This document shows positions 21,634-31,739 of a stretch of DNA of 31,739 nt, one piece after another (the stretch's first letter is position 1; each line of letters starts with the position of its first letter). The notes under the pieces were generated by a model. That model saw nothing but the letters and a program-made list of their open reading frames with translations. It was not told the origin of the DNA and ran no database searches. Location: assembly GCA_025603075.1 (NCBI GenBank), contig MU626473.1, positions 1 through 31,739 of the forward strand, written 5' to 3'. A program made the position numbers and the translations under genes. The stretch is from Neoconidiobolus thromboides FSU 785. Lineage: Eukaryota > Entomophthoromycota > Entomophthoromycetes > Entomophthorales > Neoconidiobolaceae.

Positions 21634-24600
21634 ATGTTTGAAGCGGTGGTAGTAAGCGTATTGAATAAATTTTTAGGGGATTATGTAGAAAATTTTCAAG
21701 CAAATCAATTGAATATTGCTATTTGGAATGGTAGCTTTTATTATTTATACTATTATTTATACTAACTTTTATAGGTGATATCAAACTTAAAAATTTAAGA
21801 TTGAAAGATGAAGCACTTAGTAAATTAAAGTTGCCTATGGATTTTAAAGAAGGTAATTTGTTTAATCATTTTACTATGTAACTCCGATGCTAAATCTAAA
21901 CCATAGGCTATTTGGGTGAGCTAACGATGAAGATCCCTTGGCATAACTTAAAAAACTTACCTGTAGCGGTATCGATCAAGAATGTATATTTATTAATATC
22001 TCCAAAGGATGTGGTAGATCTTGATCCTAAAGAAGAAGAGGAACGTTCACAAAAATTAAAACAAGAAAAATTAGAAACTTCTGAATTAATGTTATTTAAA
22101 AATAATACCTCTCAAGAGGAAGATGCTAAACAATCTTCTTTTACTACTCAATTAGTGACGAAGATTTTAGATAATTTACAAGTTTCTATTGAAAATATTC
22201 ATCTTAGATATGAAGATAGTATTTCAAATCCTGGCCACCTTTTTGCTATTGGTGTTACCCTCTCTCAAATATCAGCTGTTTCTACGGATGAAAATTGGAA
22301 TGAAGCTATTATTGATAGTGCCTCTAAAGTCATTCATAAATTACTTACTTTAAAGAAATTTGGCATTTATTGGAACACTGAAACCAAATCTTTAGGAGGT
22401 AAATCAGTAGATGATGCTATTCGTACTTTTATGGGACTTATACCAAATGAGGAAGATAATGATTTAGGTGTTCAATATATATTAGAGCCTGTAAGTGCAT
22501 TGGGAAAATTAGTAGTTGATAGTGGCTTTGATACAGGAAAAACTAAAAATAAGGCCAATTTAGAGTTTGATCAATTTAACTTAATATTAGACAATGAACA
22601 ATATCGTGATCTTATGCTAACAACTTCCATGTTCGATTTAGTAATGCGTAAACAAAAGTATATTAAATATGAACCACCTAGTAAATTTAAATATAGTGAA
22701 AAGCCAGTGGAATGGTTCCGGTTTGCAGCAAGATGTGTTTTAGATGAAATTCATCAAAAAAGAAGACAATGGACATGGGAATATTTTGCTGAAAGGAGGG
22801 ATGACAGAAATAGATACAAGGATTTATATACAAAACTTAAGTTACAAATTATTGATGAAGAAGGCCATGTTGAGCTTAAAGCATTAGAAAGAAAATTAAA
22901 ATTTAGTGATATCAAATTTTATCGATCCTTGTCCCTTCCAGAAATCAATCGAAAGAAAGCAATTTTACAAAAAGCAGAAGAAGCTCAGCGACAGGCTTCT
23001 TGGTTAGGCTCTTGGCTCACTTGGGATTCGGGTGAAAAAAAAGAAGAGGATCCGCTTATCTCTGAAGAACAAATGCAACAGTTATATGAAACAATTGATT
23101 ATGATGAAGATGTTGCTTTACAAGTAGCAGATTTACCAAGAGAATTTGTCTTCCTCGCATTACAAGCTCAGCTTAAAAAAGGCTCCTTTATCTTAAGAAG
23201 TGATCCGCATGGAGCTGTGAATGATATTATTTCATTAAATATGAAGAATTTTTCAGTTGACTTTTTACAGAGAGTAAACTCGTTTAAAGCCAAGCTTCAA
23301 TTGAATGAGCTAGAACTGTTAGATGGTAGTGATTCTAATACAATTTACCCAAAGCTTATAAAAGTATCTGAAGAAGAAGTTTCTAAAGAGTTAACATCAT
23401 CGGAAGAAGAAGAAATGAAGAATAATAACCCGTTCTTTGATCTTGTTTATGAAAACAACCCATTGTCTGGGAACTCCGATAATGCAATAAGTTTAAAGAT
23501 GAGAAACCTGCAGATTATATATAACCCATCTACTGTAAATACGGTCGTTGATTTTTTTAAACCGCCTAAACCAGCTTATGATTCTGTAAGTGCTTTAATT
23601 GAAGCAGCTGGCAATAAATTGGAAGGTTTGAAAAAACAAACTACAGCATCGTTACAGTACGCTTTAGAAGAGCATAAGACATTAGATTTACTAGTGGATA
23701 TCAAAGCACCTTTAATTATTGTTCCTCATAGTTTTACAGATTCCGATTCTCAAGTAGTATTATTAGATTCTGGACATATTAGTATGGATAGCAAAACGAT
23801 TGATAAAGTCAAGAGACAAGAAGTACAAGAAAAACATATTGATGAGTTTACAGAAAAAGATTTTAAAAGTTTAGAATCTATGATGTATGATAAATTTGAT
23901 TTAGAACTTACATCAGTCCAATTAGTAGCTGGTAACTCATTAACACAATGTTTAGAAGCAGTTCAAGATAGTAAACCAGCTGGTGATTTACATATTGTAG
24001 ATCGTATCAATGTTAAATTTTCTGTATTAATATCTATTTTACCACAAGTCACTCATTTAACTAAAGTTTGTTTATCTGGTCATCTTCCTATTTTAAAGGT
24101 TAATTTTTCAGATCATAAATACAAAGCATTGATGTCAACTATTGATCTTATATTGCCATCTTCTAATGACACTAAAGCCAATCAAAACTTGGGAAAAAAC
24201 GAGTCAGGAGATGAGGTTAAACCAATATCTGAGCTATCTACAGCAGGAATAGCGGATTATGTATTTAGTGGGGAAGATGTTGATTTTAGTAGTAAAGTCT
24301 TAAATGAACCAACAGAAAATCAAGAAGATGATGAGGAATTTTTTGATGCAGAAGATAAAGTTGATGTTGAATTTGAAGCTAAATTTCAAAATTTGAATCA
24401 AAAATTATTTGTATTAGATTTTAAAATTGATAAGCTTAAAGCGTCTATTCGTAAAGCAGACCAGGATATTAACCATACAGAAACTGAATTAGCTGATGCA
24501 CATCTAGATGGTTTCTCTTTACATGTGACTCAATACCCTTATCATATGGATGTAGATATTGCTATTAAAACAGTCAATATCTTTGATAAATTGAATTCAG

Positions 24601-27600
24601 ATGCTCAATTTACACATTTGATTACATCTGAGGATGTTAATGAAGATAAAAATAAAGAAGGTGGTAAAGATTTAATGAAGATAAACTATATACGTGCCAA
24701 TTCAGAATCCCCAGAATTTGTGTCTAGATTTAATGAGATCAATCAAATGTTAGATGTTTCTTTTTCTAAATTATATGTGATTGTTACTCAAAAATCTATT
24801 CTATCATTATATAATTTTATTTTAGTTACATTTACTTCCAATTCATCAACTGATAATCAAAACGATACATCAGTAATTAATTCTTCAAATGAAGATGATA
24901 AACAAGAGGAAATCATAAATAATTCTACTATTATGGTAAAGACTAGAATGGATTCCATTCATTTAATATTAAATGATGATGGTTATAAAATTGCAACTAT
25001 CAATCTTTATGATGGTGATTTAACTGTATTAATGACGCATAGTTCATTAAGGTTAGATACTAAATTGAAGAATTTATCAATTATAGATAATACGGATGAA
25101 TATAATGATTTATTAAAAGAGAACCAATATAAATTACTATCCATTGATACAAAAGAAGTAGCTGAAATTCGATATGAAAGCTTTAACAATAAATCCTTAG
25201 ATTTAGGTTATGATAGTTTAGTTCATATTAATATTGGTGCTTTACGTTTACTATTCCTTGAAGAACAATTTACTTGTTTACTATCTTTCTTTTCTAGATT
25301 TGCTGAGATGCATTTATTATTTGAAACAGCAAGACAAGCTGCAATGAATTCTGCTTCTCAATTACAAGAACAAGTAAATAGGTTGAAATTTGAAATCTCC
25401 ATTAAATCACCCAAAGTTATCTTTCCAAAAAATTCAAAATCAAAAGATTTTATTACAGCTAATTTAGGAGAATTGATTATTAGTAATAATTTTAGTAACA
25501 ATACAGAATTGAAAAATGATCTCCAGATATTAAATACCATCCAGTTACAATTAAGTTCCATCTTTTTATCTTCTTCTATTGAATTTGAAGAATTTAATCA
25601 AAATTTACAAATTATTGAAGATATTAGTTTAGATCTAAAAGTTATTTTATGCGATTATATTAAATCTTCAAGTAGACCAGAAAAAGAAATTGTGGGTTCT
25701 TTAGCACCAGTATCTTTAAAATTAACTAGAAAACAATATGAACTATTAATGGATGTATTTAATTCAACCATGAGAGTAATTAATGGTAATCCAGAGCAAC
25801 AAGGATCAGTTCATCACTTGAATGATAATAATGTTGAAGAGAATAAAGAACAAAAAGAAGCTGAAAAAGATATAAAAAATAATTCAAATAAACAAGAAGA
25901 TGAAATTGATGATTTACATAATACATTAGATGCAGTGTTTTCATTAGAAAAAGTATATTTGGAACTTTATGACGGAGAAAATCCAGAAGAACTTTCAACT
26001 TCTAAATTAGCAGAATTATCCTTAAATAATACAAGTATTAAATATTTAGCTCAGTCCAATGGAATAACTGAAATGGAATCTGAAATTCATAGTTTCGTTG
26101 TACTTGATTCAAGAACAGATTTCAAATATCCCTTTAGAGAAATTATACCTGCTATAACTCATGAAGGTCCTCAATTTATGGCACATATTTCAACAAAACC
26201 AAATTCACCAGCTACTTATTTAATTACAATTGATAGTCCAAAAGTAGTCTTATCTGTTGAATTTTTATTAGCTATACAAAATTTTATTCTTAGTCCATTT
26301 CAAGATTTTAATGAAAATATATCGGATGTTATAGATGAAACAGATACTATATTTTCATTAGAAGATTCCAATAAACCAGTAAATGAAACTAACAATAAAC
26401 CACAAGTTAGTTTCTTTTATCGTGTTAATGTAGTAGATGCTGAAGTTATTGTATTAGCTGACATACGTAATCCATCTTCAGAAGCTATTGTATTATCTAT
26501 TCAACAAATTGTTATGTCACAACAAGGTGTCTTATCTTTAGTAGTTGATCGAATTGGAATGAGTTTATGTCAAATGAATTCAAGACAAAAAAGTTCCTTG
26601 AGATTTATTGATAATTTTGATATTATATTATCTTTAAATGAACAAATTAATAAGGGAGAACATAGTGTTACGGATATCTATGCTGATATTAAACCACTAA
26701 TATTACGTTTATCTTATAGAGATTTGATGTTAATTACAGATGTTATTAATAAATTTACTAAAGTATTTTATTCAACATCATCAGATAAAGATAACAAATC
26801 AAAAAAAGAAGTTATCAATCAACCTTTAGCTATTAACACTTCTTTAGATCGACATAATCGTACTTTATCAATGAATAGTACATTTTCATTAAGTAGTTCT
26901 ACTCAAACTTATTATCAAGTAATTAATAGAGAAACCCTTAAAGTAACAATACAAGGATTACAAGTAATATTAATTCGAGATGCTTATGATTTACCAATAA
27001 TTGATATTAATACAGAACCTTTTACTATTAATGTATCTGATTGGTCCACTCATTTAAAAGCTGAATTACAATTACAATTAAATGCCAATTTTTTCAATTT
27101 AAAAAATTCACATTGGGAACCATTAATTGAACCTTGGTCTTTATCTAGTACATTTTCTAAACCATCTAATGAAAGTAGTAAAATTGAATTGCAATCTAAA
27201 AAATTATTAGATTTTAATGTAACACCAGCTATTATTGAAACAATGTTAAGTTTTTTTGAAGAAATTAAAGAAAGTGGTCCATTAGATACGCCTAGGGGTA
27301 TTCATATACCTTATATTATTAGAAATCGCACAGGTTATGCTATGCATATTTGGGGAGATATTAATGGAGGTGATTCGTCAAGTATATCATTAAAACGTAT
27401 TCCAGATGGAGAAGATTTAAATTGGCGATTTTATGATTGGAAAGAAACAAGAGAAAATTTATCACAAGGTAGAAATTGTCTAGGATTACAATTTGAAAAT
27501 GTGACATGGGAAAGTTTAAAAGATATAATTGTTGATCAAGAAGGAGTAACAACATATCAATTACGTCCATTATTAATGGGAGTTGCACATCGATTAGTTT

Positions 27601-30600
27601 GTGAAGTTAAATTAAAGAATAACGTAAAAATAGTTACATTTCGATCTCCATTAGTTATTGAAAATGCATCATTATTACCAATGGAAATGGTAGTAGTTGA
27701 CAGCTCAAAAAAACATTTATCTTCAATTACTATTATTCAACCTGGAGATCAATGTTCTGTACCAATTGAGTCAGCTTATCGATTTGGTTTATTGGTAAGG
27801 CCGCATTCTGGGTTTGGATATGATTGGTGTAATCAATATTTTTACTGGAGAGAGTTTTTAATTGATGCACCAGTAAATACGTTAATATGTCCATCTTTAG
27901 ATAAAGAAATTAGTCCATTTCATATACAAATTCATGGACAATTTAATGTTAAAGATCCAATGACAGTTAATTACCCTTGTATTACATTTAAATTATCAGC
28001 ACCAATGGAATTAGAAAACTTATTACCTTATGATTTAAGATTTAATTTTTATTGGAATAATAATCAAAATGAGTATAATAATTTTTTAAAAAGAGGCGGA
28101 ATATCACCTATTCATGAAGTTGATGTTAGGAAATCACTAGAAATGAGTTTGCAAGTCTGGGATACAGAATATCAATCGAGTAAAAGAATATTAATTAAAA
28201 ATCCCAACAAATCAATTTATGATAATAATAATAATAATAATCCAATAATTCAATTAATTGATAACAATGGAATGGAATTAATATTATTTACATCAATAAA
28301 ATCAATACCAAAGTCAGGTGGATCCTTTAAATTAAGTATTTATTGTCCTTATATATTATTAAACAAAACAGGAGTAGATATGTACTTTAAAACCAATAGT
28401 CATTCTAGACAGACTAGAATTGCTTCAGGTAATGATGATTTAAAAGGCAAAAAGATATTACCTCATATGTTTTCATATGGATTAAACGAAAATCGAAAAA
28501 GAGCTTTTGTTAAAATTGGGCAATCAGAGTGGAGTCATCCAGTATCCTTTGAAGCATCTGGTAGTGTTAGTGAATTAATATTAAAATCAATCGATCGACC
28601 AGAACAAATCCATTTAGGTGTTAGTATTGAAGATGGTTTAGGCAAATTTTGTTTTACAAGATTAGTTTCATTCACACCAAGATTTATTATAAAAAATAAT
28701 TTAAATACCAATATTAATTTTAGAGAATTTACAGCAACAACATCATCAATTGTTAGACCTAATGAAAGTACTCCATTATATTTTTTGTCTCAATTACAAA
28801 ATAAAATGTTAACAATTTGTTATCCTGGACTAAACAATTTATGGAGTGCTCCTTTCAAAATAGATACAGTAGGAAAAATTCATGTTCAATTAAGTAAAAT
28901 AAATTCAGGTATTGAATTAATTAAAGTAGATGTTCAATTGCAAGGAGCAACTATATTTATTATATTGGAAAAAGAAACTGGTAAATGGCCATTTAGAATT
29001 GAAAATATGACGGAAAGTAATGTAGTATTTTATCAAGCAGTTAATAGAGATAAAGTATTACCTGGATTTAAAGAACCCAATCGATATAAATTAGCTTGTG
29101 GTAAAGCAGTACCTTATTCTTGGGATTTCCCATCTGTTGAAGATAAAGTATTAAATATTGCAGTTGGACCAAGTATTCGTCAAATTGATTTTCAACAAAT
29201 TGGAGCATTAATGCCATTTAGATATCATTCTGATAAAGGCATGAAAATTATGTCAATTGATGTTATTGCAGAAGGTACAACTCAAGTGCTTAAGTTATCG
29301 AAATATATAGAAGCGGAATCATTATACAGACCAACTAGAATTAATTCGACATCTTCTATATTAAATAGAACTCAATCCCAATCCCAATCTCAATCCTCTT
29401 CTTCAGTAACAAGTAACAATAATAACAATAATAATCATGGGTTTGAAGTTATTGAAAAAGATGGTAAAGTATTATTTTTCTTTTCATTAAAATTAGAAGG
29501 AATTGGCATATCCGTAATTAATAAGCGACATCAAGAATTAATGTATTGTAGTTTAAAAGATATTGATTTAAAGTTTAAAGATTATTTATTATCCCAATCA
29601 TTAAAATTAATTATAAAATGGATACAAATTGATAATCAATTATTTGGTTCAATTTATCCTATATTATTATTTCCTACAGTAATTTCTAAATCAGGTAACG
29701 AATCTAATTTACATCCTACATTTCATATGGTATTATCAAGAGACAAAGATTTATCTCATGGAGTAGAATCTATTAAATATTTTACTATATTATTACAAGA
29801 AATGTCATTTGAAATTGATGAAGATTTCTTATATTCTTTATTGGATTTTGCCAAACATTGTCTACCTCAACCTAAACAAATTGAAAATGAAGAAGAAGAA
29901 TTATTTAATATTAACTTAGAAATACCTCAGCCAAGCGTTATTATTGAAGATACAAAAATTTATTTTTCATTATTACATATACAGCCATTAAAATTATCAT
30001 TATCTTTTATGAGAACAGAACATAATGACCCAGAGGATGTCCAACCTCAATCTTCTAATCCATTAAATTTTATTGTTAATGTATTAACTATGGCAATTGG
30101 TAGTATCAATGATGCACCTATTAAATTTAATTCATTAGTATTAGAAAATTTGTTAGCTGATTATTCAGTATTATTAGATCGATTGACATCTTATTATGGC
30201 CAAGAATTCATTTATCAAATTCATAAAATAGTTGGTTCAGCAGATGTTATTGGTAATCCTGTAGGCTTATTTAATAATTTAAGTTCAGGTGTTGTGGATA
30301 TCTTTTATGAGCCTTATCAAGGTTTTGTTATGAGTGATCGACCACAAGATTTTGGTATTGGATTAGCTAGAGGTACAGCTTCTTTCGTTAAAAAAACAGT
30401 TTTTGGATTGTCTGATTCCTTTTCTAAAATTACGGGTTCATTGGGCAAAGGATTAGCTGAAGTTACTATGGATAAAGCATTTATTGATCGAAGAAGATTA
30501 AATAAAACAAGAAATAAACCAAAACATGCATTGTATGGTGTGGCCCAAGGGGCCAATTCCTTGGGTTCCTCAGTGGCTAGTGGTATTTCTGGTGTTGTAT

Positions 30601-31175
30601 TACAACCTATTGAAGGTGCTGAAAGGGATGGTGTTAGTGGTTTTTTCCGTGGAGTAGGTAAAGGATTAGTTGGTGTTGTAGCTAAACCCATGGTAGGTGC
30701 ATTTGATTTAGTAAGTAATGTAGCAGAAGGTATTCGAAATACAACTACGGTATTTGATACTGATTCAATCGATCGAATTCGATTACCTCGTTATATTGCC
30801 CCAGATGGTATTTTAAGGCCCTATTCGTCCAGAGAAGCACTTGGTCAAAAATGGTTACAAGAATTTAAAGAAGGGAAATATTTTTCAGAAAAGTATTTGG
30901 CACATTATTCTATGAAAAATTCACAAACGGTGGTAATGTTGACGAGTAATCGAGTTTTACAGATTAAAGTGAGGAATTTGAGCTTGGATTGGGAATTGCC
31001 ATTTAGTGAATTGCAGTCTGTACAGACGGATGGGAATTCAATTACATTTATTTCCAAGTTTGGGGGTAAAAGACCATTTATTGAAATTCCAGAACAATCA
31101 AGTCGACGTTGGTTTGCTTCTAGAATTGATGAAGCATTTGATTTATATTTGTCAGCTCATAGACCAATGGAATGA
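21634..31175 (+). CDS. VPS13: Bridge-like lipid transfer protein Vps13 (3 exons)
   Basis: A very long protein with a hydrophobic groove that moves bulk phospholipid between membranes at organelle contact sites. Exons are 21634-21730, 21775-21852 and 21907-31175, giving 3147 residues, the usual Vps13 length. The ATG at 21912 is internal; two small 5' exons supply the start of the chorein domain ([20 protein letters not shown]). A near-canonical FFAT motif EFFDAED with an acidic lead lies at residues 869-875. The VAB region (about residues 1857-2450) shows six repeats with conserved Asn ([40 protein letters not shown]). The ATG2_C-like region starts near residue 2839 ([20 protein letters not shown]), and a PH-like domain occupies about 3050-3147. 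Poly-Asn (about 2162) and Gln/Ser/Asn tracts (about 2547-2569) are low-complexity inserts. It ends in TGA. Confidence 0.97.
21739..21762 (+). repeat. Exact 12-bp tandem duplication in VPS13 intron 1
   Basis: TATTATTTATAC occurs twice head to tail inside the 44-nt intron 21731-21774. The second copy runs into TACTAAC, a perfect branch-site consensus 12 nt before the ATAG acceptor. Confidence 0.85.
24336..24356 (+). other. FFAT motif (VAP-binding) encoded in VPS13
   Basis: The codons read EFFDAED directly after the acidic QEDDE. The FFAT consensus is EFFDAxE with an acidic upstream flank; position 7 is Asp instead of Glu, a conservative change. In other proteins this motif binds the MSP domain of the ER protein VAP/Scs2. 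Confidence 0.75.
29372..29438 (+). repeat. Gln/Ser and Asn low-complexity tract in VPS13
   Basis: CAATCC/CAATCT hexamers encode QSQSQSQS, followed by serines and then AAT/AAC runs encoding seven Asn. A second Asn run lies near 28219. These sit between the VAB region and the C-terminal domains and are probably flexible loops. Confidence 0.8.
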
Positions 31176-31739
31176 TTGAAAAGAGAGATTAAGAGATTTT
31201 ATGTTAACCTTAGTTTATTATGATATATGTATGCTGTTTTACTATTTTTTACTAGTATTAAAGGTTTTATCTTTATTTTTATATATTTTTTAAATTGATG
31301 AATTTAACTTATAAGTTTTTAATTGTAAAGTAAGAGCTGTTGACATGAGAATGTTCTTTATCAATTGTCCTTTTTTGCTATTTTTAAATTTAGAAATTGA
31401 TCAACCAGTATATTGTTCAAACATGAATATATTGGGGTTGTCTGAATTAATTTCATTATTTTATCCAATTTTTGAAAAAATTTGTATTTTAAAAACTTTG
31501 CTTAAAATTCTATAAAATCACATCTTTTATTAAAACAAAAGTACCCAAACACAGTTCTAAATCATTCTATTATAGCTCATACTGTAAGTTACTTGAATTT
31601 CTACTAGATCTTAAATACATGTTCTTATAAAGCTTAATTGAGAAATATTTATTATCAACTGCTTTATAACCAACATTGTAGATTTATTATCAAATAAATA
31701 AACTATTTTAATGCTATAATTACATTATTAATATATTGC
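31176..31739. other. Downstream flank of VPS13, nothing recognised
   Basis: AT-rich sequence with no open frame resembling a protein and no repeat of the families seen here. It includes the VPS13 3' UTR. Confidence 0.6.

Noticed and set aside
30317-30691. 124-codon minus-strand ORF inside VPS13
   Set aside because: Shadow of the strongly conserved ATG2_C-like coding region on the plus strand; no independent signals.

Overview
This is an AT-rich (visibly well over 70% A+T) nuclear window from a eukaryote. It holds eleven conserved or plausible protein-coding genes on both strands. Genes are broken by many very short introns: I resolve 43, nearly all 44-79 nt, with GTAAGT/GTAATT-type donors, TTTAG/ATAG acceptors and TACTAA(C)-like branch sites. 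The gene content (fungal-type Arb1, Slt11/RBM22-type splicing factor, TBL1/Sif2-type WD protein, Vps13, Spc1) and compact architecture suggest an early-diverging, zygomycete-grade fungus. That placement is inference; an amoebozoan-like host cannot be strictly excluded from sequence alone. The standard genetic code is used, with TAA, TAG and TGA all acting as stops.

Layout. 1-1271: mostly non-coding, with a coding-like and possibly broken stretch at 8-410. 1272-3037 (-): mitochondrial-type tyrosyl-tRNA synthetase, 9 exons, divergent from 3246-5196 (+): RIO1 kinase, 4 exons. 5495-7075 (-): intronless IMP dehydrogenase with a TATA box. 7076-8277: intergenic with two copies of a ~100-bp TA-flanked inverted-repeat element (MITE). 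8278-9459 (-): coproporphyrinogen III oxidase. 9460-11203: intergenic with a foldback, a third MITE copy and a 7-bp tandem repeat. 11204-13073 (+): ABCF ATPase Arb1. 13357-14039 (-): unrecognised acidic protein, divergent from 14198-15678 (+): Slt11/Ecm2/RBM22, 10 exons. 15893-16530 (-): Isa2, divergent from 16855-19221 (+): TBL1/Sif2-like LisH-WD40 protein, 13 exons. A fourth MITE copy lies at 19454-19550 in inverse orientation. 20070-20572 (-): signal peptidase subunit Spc1. 21634-31175 (+): Vps13, 3147 residues, almost entirely in one 9.27-kb exon. 31176-31739: no gene seen.

The genes are housekeeping functions and do not form one pathway. They cover translation and ribosome biogenesis (Arb1, Rio1, mitochondrial TyrRS), splicing (Slt11), GTP synthesis (IMPDH), haem and Fe-S synthesis (CPOX, Isa2), transcriptional repression (TBL1-like), ER processing (Spc1) and inter-organelle lipid transport (Vps13). 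I found no convincing new multi-gene system. The parts most worth following are the MITE family, the near-canonical FFAT motif in Vps13, the orphan protein at 13357-14039, the coding-like region at the left edge, and the membrane-anchor-like N terminus of CPOX. Splice sites were assigned by eye from reading frame and conserved protein sequence and have not been checked against RNA data.
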